Source: Ruminobacter sp964520475 (GTDB lineage Bacteria; Pseudomonadota; Gammaproteobacteria; Enterobacterales; Succinivibrionaceae). From it: a stretch of DNA of 64,000 nucleotides. A program made the position numbers and the translations under genes. Below, piece after piece: positions 8,220-15,735 of the stretch. The notes under the pieces are model-generated. The model had not been told where the DNA came from and ran no database searches. It worked only from the letters and a program-made list of their open reading frames with translations. The stretch spans positions 62,001 through 126,000 of the forward strand of contig CAZFNS010000001.1 in assembly GCA_964520475.1 (NCBI GenBank), written 5' to 3'. Within the stretch, counting starts at the first letter, position 1. Each line of letters opens with the position of its first letter.

Positions 8220-8799
8220 ACTGCGGCCCGCCTCCCCAGCCCGCGGCCGCCTTCATCGCCAGGAAGAGCACCCGCGGCATGACCGTGTGGTCCACGAACT
8301 CCAGCAGCAGGAACACGACTATGAACGACAGGGAAATCATGCCGATGCTGGGGATGTATTTGTCGAACACGGCGGTAAGGGGCCGCAGGAGCACGGCGAA
8401 ATACCGGCTCCAGGCGATCGCCGCCGGGATCCAGCTCAGCACGGCGCTCACCAGGAGAAGCAGGATCAGGACCTCGATGATCATCCACACGGTGAAGACC
8501 AGGTTGAACAGGAACAGCGCCGGCAGATCGGAGGCGTAGAAGCCCCCCGGCACGACCATGCGGACGATCAGGATCGCGTACGACAGGAGCACCATGTTCA
8601 GCAGGGCGGCGATGTTGACGCCGCCGGCGCGGACGTTCCGGAACAGCTTCAGGAACGGGCGGGTGACCAGCGCCACGAACCGGGAAAACGGGTTGTAGTA
8701 ATCGGCTCCGGAATATTCCATCAGGAACCTGAGAAAAAAGATCATGCCCGGGATGTAGGTCAGAAACAGCCAGGGGTCGATGTAAAACAGCGCGGGCAT
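8218..8799 (-). CDS. yggT: YggT family integral membrane protein
   Basis: Membrane protein of the YGGT family; its molecular role is not firmly known (proposed in osmotic or envelope functions). The 193 residues hold two copies of the family unit, each a hydrophobic helix, then a Tyr/Asn-Pro-type loop followed by a helix: one around YNPFSRFVALVTRPFLKLFR, the second around IAWSRYFAVLLRPLTAVFDK. About four to five membrane segments are visible. In Vibrio and Pseudomonas relatives yggT follows proC on the same strand. Here it is reversed, convergent with proC and two bases after plsC, with which it is probably cotranscribed. The start at 8799 excludes the long upstream open frame, which is antisense shadow. 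Confidence 0.88.
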   Translation of the reverse strand: MPALFYIDPWLFLTYIPGMIFFLRFLMEYSGADYYNPFSRFVALVTRPFLKLFRNVRAGGVNIAALLNMVLLSYAILIVRMVVPGGFYASDLPALFLFNLVFTVWMIIEVLILLLLVSAVLSWIPAAIAWSRYFAVLLRPLTAVFDKYIPSIGMISLSFIVVFLLLEFVDHTVMPRVLFLAMKAAAGWGGGPQ

Positions 8800-8801
8800 G
8801 G

Positions 8802-9551
8802 CTACTCCTTCGGCGCCGCGGCGTCCGGGGCGGCGGGAGCGGTCCCGTTCTCCCGGTCGATTTCCTCTATGGCTTCGAGCAGGGCGTCGTGCAGCCGCAG
8901 CGTGGCCTGCTTGAGCTCCTTTTTGTCCATGCCGCTCACGTCGACGGGAGGAAGCGCCTTGACGATGACCGTGCCGTTGTCCCACCTGTTCAGGTCGATT
9001 TTGTACGACGATATGACGAAGGGCAGGATCGGCACGCCGGCCTGGCTCGCGATGTTGACGGCGCCCGCCTTGAAAGGCTGCAGCCCGGCGCCCAGGGAGC
9101 GGTGCCCCTCGGGGAAGATCCAGACGGTCTTTTTCTTCTCCCGGATGATTTTGCTGATCCTGAGCACCTCGGCGCCCGCTTTGGCCGCCTTGTCGCGCTC
9201 GATGAAAATGTTGCCCGTCAGGAAGAAAAGCTGCCCGAACACCGGCGTCCAGATCAGGCTCTTCTTGCCGATGCACACGGTTCCCGGCTGCGGGATGTCC
9301 GCCATGAGCACGATGTCCCAGTTGAACTGGTGGTTGGCGACCAGCACGGCGGGCATCATCCCGCGGATGTACGCGCTGTCCGTCCGGTTGTCCACCTTCA
9401 CCCCGATCACCCGCCGGGCGCACCGCAGCATCTGGGTCAGCCAGTAGCTGTTCGTCGGGTGGAAAGGCCTGAGCAGGCAGATAATCAGTCCGGCCAGGAG
9501 CCAGACGAGGGCCATGATCATCAGCAGGATGACGCGAAATACCAATATCAT
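8802..9551 (-). CDS. plsC: 1-acyl-sn-glycerol-3-phosphate acyltransferase
   Basis: Transfers an acyl chain to lysophosphatidate, making phosphatidate for phospholipid synthesis at the inner membrane. The 249 residues start with a strong hydrophobic segment (residues 1-27). Motif I is the catalytic NHQFNWD (His-x4-Asp), motif II is IFIERDKAAKAG, motif III is FPEGHRS, and VPILPFVI is motif IV. The C-terminal tail is Ala/Pro-rich and likely disordered. It lies 66 bases after parC on the same strand, the plsC-parC pairing also seen in enterics. Confidence 0.94.
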   Translation of the reverse strand: MILVFRVILLMIMALVWLLAGLIICLLRPFHPTNSYWLTQMLRCARRVIGVKVDNRTDSAYIRGMMPAVLVANHQFNWDIVLMADIPQPGTVCIGKKSLIWTPVFGQLFFLTGNIFIERDKAAKAGAEVLRISKIIREKKKTVWIFPEGHRSLGAGLQPFKAGAVNIASQAGVPILPFVISSYKIDLNRWDNGTVIVKALPPVDVSGMDKKELKQATLRLHDALLEAIEEIDRENGTAPAAPDAAAPKE

Positions 9552-9617
9552 CTCGAATGTTTCCGGAAGTGTGAAGCTTTACGCCCATTATACAGGAATA
9601 TTCCCGCGCGGGCAGTG

Positions 9618-11903
9618 CTATTTCTCCCCGTCCCGCTCCCCGCCGTCTTCCTCCGCCGGCTCCGGGGCGGGGATCCGCGCGACGGAGACCGCGCCGCCCG
9701 GCGCGAGATTCAGAACCGCGCCGCGTCTGCCCCGCACGCTCAGGCGCGCGGTTATTTCGGCCGGCGTGAACGCGGCGGTCTCCCCGCCGCGGCTGACGGC
9801 CGCCCCGTCCCCGGGGCCGAGCGCCGCGAACGCGGCCAGGCGCTCCGCCCCGTCCGCGGACAGGGCGATCATGCGGCAGCCCCTGCCCCGGGGGAGGCGC
9901 GGCAGTTCGCCGACCCGGAAGACCAGCATCCTGCCGGCGCTCGAGACCGCGAGGCACGCCGACCGATCCGGATCCGGGATCGGCGCGGGCCGGAGCGGCC
10001 GCGCCCCCTCGGTCAGGGCGATGAAGGCCCGGCCGTTGACGGTGCGGCTCGTCATGTCGCCGAACGCGCACACGAAGCCGTATCCCGCGTCCGTGGCGGC
10101 GAGGAAACACTCGTCGTCCCGCCCGCAGACCACGGCCTCGATCGTTTCCCCCGGCTCCAGGCTCAGGCGGCTCGTGAGCGGCTCGCCCTGCCCCCGCGCC
10201 GACGGCATGGAATTAACGTCCAGGGTGTACGCCCTGCCCAGGCTCGACAGGAACACCGCCGCCGCGCCGGACCGGCAGTAGGCGGAATCGAGGTACCCGT
10301 CGCCCTGCTTGTACGAGAGCGCCGCGGGGTTGTCGATGTGCCCTTTCGCGGCCCTTATCCAGCCCATCCGGGACAGGACCACCGTCATCGGCTCAGCCGG
10401 GTTCAGTTCCCCGTCCGCGATGATCCGGGCGCTCTCCCGCGCGACGATCGGGCTTCTCCGGGCGTCGCCGTATTCCGCGGCGGCGCTTTTGAGCTCCCGC
10501 TTGATCAGGTTCCTGAACTTGGCGGGCGAGGCGAGCAGCGCGTTCAGCTCCGCCGCGCTCTTCTCGAGATCGCGCTTTTCCGCGTTCAGGCTGATCTCCG
10601 AGATCCGCGCGAGCTGGCGGAGCTTCGTTTCCAGGATGTATTCCGCCTGCTCGTCGGACAGCCTGAATTTCCGCATGAGCTCCGGCTTGGGCTTGTCCTC
10701 CTCCCTGATGATCCGAATCACCTCGTCGAGGTTCAGGAAGGCGGTGAGCAGCCCGTCTATGAGGTGGAGCCGCGCGTTGATTTTGCCGAGCTTCGCGTTT
10801 ATCCGGCTCCGCACGGTGGCGAACCGGAACTCCAGCCACTCCCGGAGGATCCGGGTCAGGGGCATGACGGCGGGGTTGCCGCTGAGGCTCAGGATGTTGA
10901 TGTTCACGGGAAAGGTCTTTTCGAGATCCAGCTTCGGCAGCGCGAACAGATGCGACATCAGCTTGTCCGGATCCACCCGGCCGGACCGCGGGACCAGCAC
11001 GATGCGGCAGGATTCCGCGGTCTCGTCCCTGATCCCGCTCAGCAGGGGCAGCTTTTTGGCGTTCATGAGCTCCGCGATCCTGAGGACGATGTCGGCGCCG
11101 CGCGTCTGGTACGGCAGCGCGGTGATGACGATCTCGCCCTTCTCCTTCCGGTACACCGCGCGCATCCGGATCGTGCCCCGCCCGGTCTCGTAGATCTTTC
11201 TGATCTCGTCCGGAGAGGAGATGATCTCCGCCTCGGTCGGGTAATCCGGCCCTTTGACGAACGTCATCAGATCCGCGGCGGTCGCGTCGGGATGGTCAAT
11301 CAGGTGGACGCAGGCCGCGGCGACCTCGCGGGCGTTGTGCGGGGGGATGCTGGTCGCCATGCCGACGGCGATTCCGGACGTGCCGTTCAGCAGGATGTGC
11401 GGCAGCCGGGCCGGGAGGCAGCGCGGCTCCCGCAGCGAGCCGTCGAAATTGGGAACGAACTCCGTGCAGCCGAGATCGAGCTCCGAGAGCAGCACCTCGG
11501 AAAACTTCGCGAGACGCGCCTCGGTGTAGCGCATGGCGGCGAAAGAGTTCGGATCGTCGGGATGGCCCCAGTTCCCCTGCCCGTCCACCAGCGGGTACCG
11601 GTACGAGAAATTCTGCGCCATGAGCACCATGGCGCCGTAGCACGACGCGTCGCCGTGCGGGTGGTACTTGCCCAGCACGTCGCCCACGGTGCGCGCGGAC
11701 TTGACGAACCGCGAGACGGCGCTCAGGCCCAGGCGGTCCATGGCGTAGATTATGCGCCGCTGCACGGGCTTGAGGCCGTCGCTGACGTGCGGGAGGGCCC
11801 GGTCCCTGATCACGGCCATGGCGTAATTCAAATAGGCCGATTCGGTAAAATTCTCGAGGGGGAGCCGCTCCACCCCCTCGTAGCTCAGTTCTTTCTCATC
11901 CAT
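9618..11903 (-). CDS. parC: DNA topoisomerase IV subunit A
   Basis: ATP-dependent type II topoisomerase subunit that decatenates chromosomes with ParE (not in window). The 761-residue protein has the GyrA/ParC breakage-reunion domain: NYAMAVIRDRALP, DGLKPVQRR, SARTVGDVLGKYHPHGD, and the catalytic tyrosine in AAMRYTEARL. The C-terminal third carries the beta-propeller blades. It is called ParC rather than GyrA because of its length, the start, the link to plsC and the blade sequence, which lacks a clear GyrA box. At the residues equivalent to E. coli Ser80 and Glu84 it has Ala and Gly (codons GCG and GGC, read directly). The start at 11903 matches the family; an upstream ATG at 11936 is an alternative. 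Confidence 0.95.
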   Translation of the reverse strand: MDEKELSYEGVERLPLENFTESAYLNYAMAVIRDRALPHVSDGLKPVQRRIIYAMDRLGLSAVSRFVKSARTVGDVLGKYHPHGDASCYGAMVLMAQNFSYRYPLVDGQGNWGHPDDPNSFAAMRYTEARLAKFSEVLLSELDLGCTEFVPNFDGSLREPRCLPARLPHILLNGTSGIAVGMATSIPPHNAREVAAACVHLIDHPDATAADLMTFVKGPDYPTEAEIISSPDEIRKIYETGRGTIRMRAVYRKEKGEIVITALPYQTRGADIVLRIAELMNAKKLPLLSGIRDETAESCRIVLVPRSGRVDPDKLMSHLFALPKLDLEKTFPVNINILSLSGNPAVMPLTRILREWLEFRFATVRSRINAKLGKINARLHLIDGLLTAFLNLDEVIRIIREEDKPKPELMRKFRLSDEQAEYILETKLRQLARISEISLNAEKRDLEKSAAELNALLASPAKFRNLIKRELKSAAAEYGDARRSPIVARESARIIADGELNPAEPMTVVLSRMGWIRAAKGHIDNPAALSYKQGDGYLDSAYCRSGAAAVFLSSLGRAYTLDVNSMPSARGQGEPLTSRLSLEPGETIEAVVCGRDDECFLAATDAGYGFVCAFGDMTSRTVNGRAFIALTEGARPLRPAPIPDPDRSACLAVSSAGRMLVFRVGELPRLPRGRGCRMIALSADGAERLAAFAALGPGDGAAVSRGGETAAFTPAEITARLSVRGRRGAVLNLAPGGAVSVARIPAPEPAEEDGGERDGEK

Positions 11904-12041
11904 ACCTGCCGTCCGGTTAAACGACTTCCGGCGCATTATGCCCCGGGAAGCGGCCGCGGGGCGGCCGGGAGTAATTCATTTTACGCAAATAAAGCTCCCC
12001 GTCTCTTGAAAATGCCCGCGAAAAGGATAAAAATAAACAGC

Positions 12042-12716
12042 ATGTCCATTATTTCCCGCCGGCCGCAATCCCCGATGTCCGCACTAGCAAAATTATCCGC
12101 CGTCCTTTGTCTCGCCCTCGCCATCGCCCCGGCCGCCGCGGCCGCCGGACCCATGGTCTCCGCGGGGACGAACCTCCCCTTCGACGTGTACATCGAGGCG
12201 CTGCTCGAATCGCCCGAGTACGACGAAAACGCCGACTACACGAAACTCGGGTCGGTGCGGATCCCCTACGCCTCGTACGCGCTGAGGCCCGGCCAGGCCG
12301 ACCGGGTGGTGGTGTCGAAGTCGGGGCACATGCTGCGCCTGTACAAGGACGGCGCGGTCATCAAATCGTTCTACATCGCCCTGGGCTCCAACCCCGTGGG
12401 CCCGAAGCAGTTCGAGGGCGACAAAAAAACCCCCGAGGGCGTCTACGTGCTCGATTACGTGAACCCGCGCTCGCGGTTCTACAAGTCCTTCCACATCTCC
12501 TACCCCAACCGGAAGGATCTGCAGCGGGCCCGGGCGCTCGGCCGCAAGCCCGGCGGGATGATCATGGTGCACGGCCAGCCGTACGTCCCTGAGAACCCGA
12601 ATCCCGGCCTCCAGGCGTCCAACTGGACCGACGGGTGCATCGCCCTGCTCAACGACGACATGGACGAGTTCCTCGAGCTGGTCGCCCCGGGAACCGTCAT
12701 CGAGATTCGGCCTTAG
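12042..12716 (+). CDS. L,D-transpeptidase family protein (YkuD domain, YafK-like)
   Basis: Periplasmic YkuD-domain protein expected to make or cut L,D bonds in peptidoglycan or its lipoprotein links. A signal peptide follows the start (ALAKLSAVLCLALAIAPAAAA), then about 80 residues before the catalytic domain. The domain shows MLRLYKDGAVIKSFYIALG, GDKKTPEGVYVLDY, and the active site MVHGQP followed by NWTDGCIALLNDD, with Cys about 26 residues after the HG motif. The usual S-x-GC is TDGC here. GP(K)QFEGDKKTPEG resembles the YafK/DpaA branch, which cleaves lipoprotein-murein bonds, but I cannot separate branches by eye. Starts at 12012 or 12075 are also possible. The 3' end overlaps the convergent gene by 20 bases. 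Confidence 0.85.
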   Translation: MSIISRRPQSPMSALAKLSAVLCLALAIAPAAAAAGPMVSAGTNLPFDVYIEALLESPEYDENADYTKLGSVRIPYASYALRPGQADRVVVSKSGHMLRLYKDGAVIKSFYIALGSNPVGPKQFEGDKKTPEGVYVLDYVNPRSRFYKSFHISYPNRKDLQRARALGRKPGGMIMVHGQPYVPENPNPGLQASNWTDGCIALLNDDMDEFLELVAPGTVIEIRP

Positions 12717-13140
12717 CTTCCTCCCGCGGGATCCCCGCGGCCCGCTCCGCGTATCCCTCGGGGTTCCATTTGAGGTAGGCCAGGCCCTTCTCCCCGCTCC
12801 TCACGTCGGCGATTCTGAGCAGCGCCACCGCGAAGACCCGGTCCGCCCCCGGCCCGCCGCCCTTCCGGGCGATGTACGTCTCGGCGTAGCCTGCCGCGTC
12901 CTCCGCGAGAATTTCCCCGAGCTCCGGGTCGAGGCCGCTCCAGTCGTACACCGGCGGGCACACCGCGCCCTGGTACGCCGTGCCGTCCGCCGCCGCGCGG
13001 TTGAAGTCGTCCAGATCGCTCTCGGCGAGCCCGCCGTTGTCCAGACAGGCCCGCACGGACTCCCGGATGATCTCGAAACCCGCGGCCATCACGGCCTCGG
13101 CCAGCTCGCCGCCGAATTCTTCCCCGGTGTTCTCTTCCAT
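12697..13140 (-). CDS. Hypothetical acidic protein
   Basis: 147-residue protein with no family I recognise. It is acidic and Ala/Gly-rich, with no signal peptide or membrane segment. It contains the segment VCPPVYDWSGLDPELGEILAED and ends with a mixed-charge tail. A helical character is suggested by AEAVMAAGFEIIRESVRACL. Support for coding: a GGAGAG sequence near the ATG, a promoter-like site at 13275-13304, and the fit between two convergent or divergent neighbours. It overlaps the end of the L,D-transpeptidase gene by 20 bases on the other strand. Confidence 0.55.
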   Translation of the reverse strand: MEENTGEEFGGELAEAVMAAGFEIIRESVRACLDNGGLAESDLDDFNRAAADGTAYQGAVCPPVYDWSGLDPELGEILAEDAAGYAETYIARKGGGPGADRVFAVALLRIADVRSGEKGLAYLKWNPEGYAERAAGIPREEAKAESR

Positions 13141-13274
13141 CTCTCCGGTCTTCCCCCGCGTAACGCGCGGCGCCCGCGCCGTTCTCCCGGCGGCGCCCCG
13201 CCGCCGGCTCTCCGGCGTTCATTCTAGCAGACAACGCGGGAGTCATAAACACAATTTCAAAGCAACGGCTCCGG

Positions 13275-13304
13275 ATTATATGATAGAATTGACAGAATTG
13301 TTCA
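13275..13304 (-). promoter_or_regulatory. Promoter-like site upstream of the hypothetical gene at 13140
   Basis: Minus strand TGAACA (13304-13299), 18-base spacer, perfect TATAAT (13280-13275). A transcript would have a 5' leader of about 130 bases. The rest of 13141-13386 shows only GC-rich stretches. Confidence 0.4.
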
Positions 13305-13386
13305 GCGGGCCCGGGGCCGGCCCGGGGACGCCCGCCGGGACGTTCCGCCGGCCGGGCGGCCGCGTTTCGGAGTCCGGACGTCCATC

Positions 13387-15024
13387 ATGCAGCAGAAAAT
13401 CATCAGCTTCCTGTTCGCCGCAGCGGCGGCGCTGTGTTTTCTGTTCCTCGCGCACGTCCGGATCTTGGACGGGAACACCGGGTACGGGGGCCTCGCTGAT
13501 TCCGCCAACCTGGCGGTCCTGCTCTCCGCTTCCTGCTTCATCGGCCTGGGCTTCTGGGCCGTGGCGTGCCGGAAGGAAATCGTCGTCCCGAAAAATCTCG
13601 CCCTCCCCGCCGCCGTCGCCGGCGGGCTGGTCCTGATCTGCGTCTGGCATTTCGCCGTCTCGGGCGGCGCCGCATTCACCCCGGCGCTCGGCGGGCTGTA
13701 TTTCGCGCTGCTTTATTTCGCCTTCGCGCAGCTCGCCCGCCTGTCCCCGGCGCGCGGCCTGCTGGCGGCGCTGATTCCCGCGTGCGGGTTCGCCGGGCTG
13801 ATTATCGCCCTGTTCCCGAACGCCAACCCCGGCTTTTTCCTGACGGAATCCGACACGCTGAGCCTCGGCCGGAACGATCCGGCCGCCCTCGTCGCGGCCG
13901 CGTCCGGCTTCCTGACGCTGGCGGCCTGCCGGCCCGCCGGCGCGGCCCTCAAAATTCTCCACGCGGCGGTCCTCGCCGCGTACGGCCTGCTGCTCCTGCG
14001 CCTGGCGCGGGACGCCGGCGGCCCCGCGTTCCTCCTGTCCCTGGCCGCCGCCTCGGCCCTCGCCGCGGCGGGCGTCTTCGGCACGGGCCGGAGCCGGTCC
14101 GCGGGCGCGGTGCTCGCCGCCGCCGCGGTCCTCGCGGCCGCGGCCGTCCCCGGGAGCGCCGGTCCGCTCGCGGGCGGGCTCCTTCCCGGGTATCCCCCGG
14201 AAGTCCTCGGGCGCGTGCTCGCGGCCCATCCTTTCCTGGGCTCCGGGTTCGGCACGGGCGGCAGCGCGGTCCTGCACGCCCTGGCGGAGGGAGACGCCCC
14301 CGCGGCGTTCCGGGGCGGGCCGGGCGTGCCCTTCGCGTTCCTCGCGGAGACCGGGCTCGCGGGGCTCTGCTGCCTCGCGGGCGCGGCGTGGTGGCTCTTC
14401 GGGCTGTGCTGCCGCCGCGGCGACGGGGCGGCTCCGGCGCTCCTGCGCCTCGGGATCCTGCTGCCCGCCGCGGCCGCCGCGCTGACGGACGGAATCTTCC
14501 GGCAGTCGTACGCGACGTTCCTGATTTTCGCGGTCCTCTGCTGGCTGGCGGGGCCCAAGGCCCCGGAGGATTTTTTCGTCCGCCGGACCGGCTCGAACTT
14601 CCTGGTCGGCCAGCTCGCCTGGCTCGTCCCCGCGGCCGCGGCCGTCTTCACGATCACGGGGATAATGTCCCTGCCGCTCGTCAACGAGGAGATCCGGAGC
14701 GGCCGGATCACCCCGGGCCTCATCGAGACGCCCGGATTCAACGGCATGGTGCAGGCCGACCGCCAGGCCGAGCTTTACGCCGTCCAGGCGGCGAAGCTGC
14801 TCTGCGAGTCGCACATCTACGCCATGATGCCCGAAAACCTCGGGCACCTGCGCCGGTCGGAGCGCTACAGCGTCAATCCGGAGCTGTACGAGACCCTGGC
14901 GAGAACCGAAAAAACCTACGCCGAAAGCTTGGACGAGGGCGGCGCGGAACGGAAGAAACTCACGGAAATGAGCCTCTTTCACGAAAAAATCGGCGAAATT
15001 TTGAAGAACGGTAAAAATGACTGA
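13387..15024 (+). CDS. O-antigen ligase/polymerase-like membrane protein (Wzy_C type)
   Basis: Polytopic inner-membrane protein of 545 residues with about eleven hydrophobic segments between residues 1 and 440, then a soluble tail of about 105 residues. Two features suggest the O-antigen ligase/WaaL/PglL superfamily: LGRNDPAALVAAASGF, resembling the N-R-N-x-x-A motif of these enzymes, and AHPFLGSGFGTGG, matching the Wzy_C P-x-L-G-x-G loop. Such proteins move lipid-linked glycans to lipid A, other glycan or pilin. Since the organism has pilus retraction genes, a pilin glycosyltransferase is possible, but nothing here decides the acceptor. Very Ala/Gly-rich. Its stop overlaps the ribA start by 8 bases. 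Confidence 0.7.
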   Translation: MQQKIISFLFAAAAALCFLFLAHVRILDGNTGYGGLADSANLAVLLSASCFIGLGFWAVACRKEIVVPKNLALPAAVAGGLVLICVWHFAVSGGAAFTPALGGLYFALLYFAFAQLARLSPARGLLAALIPACGFAGLIIALFPNANPGFFLTESDTLSLGRNDPAALVAAASGFLTLAACRPAGAALKILHAAVLAAYGLLLLRLARDAGGPAFLLSLAAASALAAAGVFGTGRSRSAGAVLAAAAVLAAAAVPGSAGPLAGGLLPGYPPEVLGRVLAAHPFLGSGFGTGGSAVLHALAEGDAPAAFRGGPGVPFAFLAETGLAGLCCLAGAAWWLFGLCCRRGDGAAPALLRLGILLPAAAAALTDGIFRQSYATFLIFAVLCWLAGPKAPEDFFVRRTGSNFLVGQLAWLVPAAAAVFTITGIMSLPLVNEEIRSGRITPGLIETPGFNGMVQADRQAELYAVQAAKLLCESHIYAMMPENLGHLRRSERYSVNPELYETLARTEKTYAESLDEGGAERKKLTEMSLFHEKIGEILKNGKND

Positions 15025-15640
15025 AAGCAGCCTGATCAATTCACATCACGTCACCGAGGCGACCAGCAGCGCGCGGCTGCCCACGCCTTTCGGGCTCTTC
15101 CGCATCATCGCGTTCCGGGACGACACGGGCCGGGAGCACGCCGCCCTCTACATGGGGGACGTCTCCTCGGACGAGCCGGTGCTCGCGCGGATCCACTCCG
15201 AGTGCCTCACCGGCGACACCATGTTCAGCCTTAAGTGCGACTGCGGCTTCCAGCTCGAGGCGGCTATGCGCCAGATCGCCGCGGCGAAGCGCGGAGTGCT
15301 GCTCTACGTGCGCCAGGAAGGCCGGGGCATCGGCCTCTTCAACAAGATCCAGGCGTACCACCTGCAGGACGCGGGGCTCGACACGGTCGACGCCAACTTG
15401 CACCTCGGCTTCCCCGCCGACGCCCGGCACTACGAGATCTGCGCCGAGATGTTCAACTATCTGGGCGTGAAGTCGGTGAAGCTCATGACCAACAACCCCC
15501 TCAAGGTCGAGGAGATGAAAAAATACTCCATCAACGTCGTCGAGCGCGTTCCCATCGAAGTCGGCCGGAACAAGTACAACGACGGCTATCTGAACACCAA
15601 GGAGAACCGCATGGGCCACTGGCTCCACCGGGAGCCCTGA
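15017..15640 (+). CDS. ribA: GTP cyclohydrolase II
   Basis: Opens GTP to 2,5-diamino-6-ribosylamino-pyrimidinone phosphate, formate and pyrophosphate, the first riboflavin step. 207 residues, close to E. coli RibA (196). The zinc site is HSECLTGDTMFSLKCDCG with three Cys; YVRQEGRGIGLFNKIQAY is the GTP-binding/catalytic stretch; VKLMTNNPLKVEEM and NRMGHWL complete the family. The ATG overlaps the end of the upstream membrane-protein gene by 8 bases, so translation is probably coupled and no FMN riboswitch can precede it directly. Confidence 0.96.
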   Translation: MTESSLINSHHVTEATSSARLPTPFGLFRIIAFRDDTGREHAALYMGDVSSDEPVLARIHSECLTGDTMFSLKCDCGFQLEAAMRQIAAAKRGVLLYVRQEGRGIGLFNKIQAYHLQDAGLDTVDANLHLGFPADARHYEICAEMFNYLGVKSVKLMTNNPLKVEEMKKYSINVVERVPIEVGRNKYNDGYLNTKENRMGHWLHREP

Positions 15641-15681
15641 GGCCCCCGCGCGCCGGATCCCTTCCCCGGCGCGGCCCCGGC

Positions 15682-15717
15682 AAAAAAAAAGGCTCCCGGC
15701 GCGCGCCGTGAGCCTTC
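15682..15717. terminator. Bidirectional terminator between ribA and the MalS-like amylase gene
   Basis: A 12-bp stem with one mismatch (AAGGCTCCCGGC pairing with GCCGTGAGCCTT) is flanked on the minus-strand exit side by nine T (15690-15682). On the plus strand only CGTTTT follows, so it is stronger for the amylase gene than for ribA. Confidence 0.75.
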
Positions 15718-15735
15718 GTTTTCACGGGCGGGACG

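Noticed and set aside
8889..12716. Very long plus-strand open frame across plsC, parC and the L,D-transpeptidase
   Set aside because: It is antisense to plsC and parC, is Arg/Gly/Ala-rich without domains, and arises from high GC at third codon positions. Only its end (from 12042) is a real gene.
14990..15020. FMN riboswitch in front of ribA
   Set aside because: The ribA start overlaps the upstream coding sequence and no leader RNA space exists.
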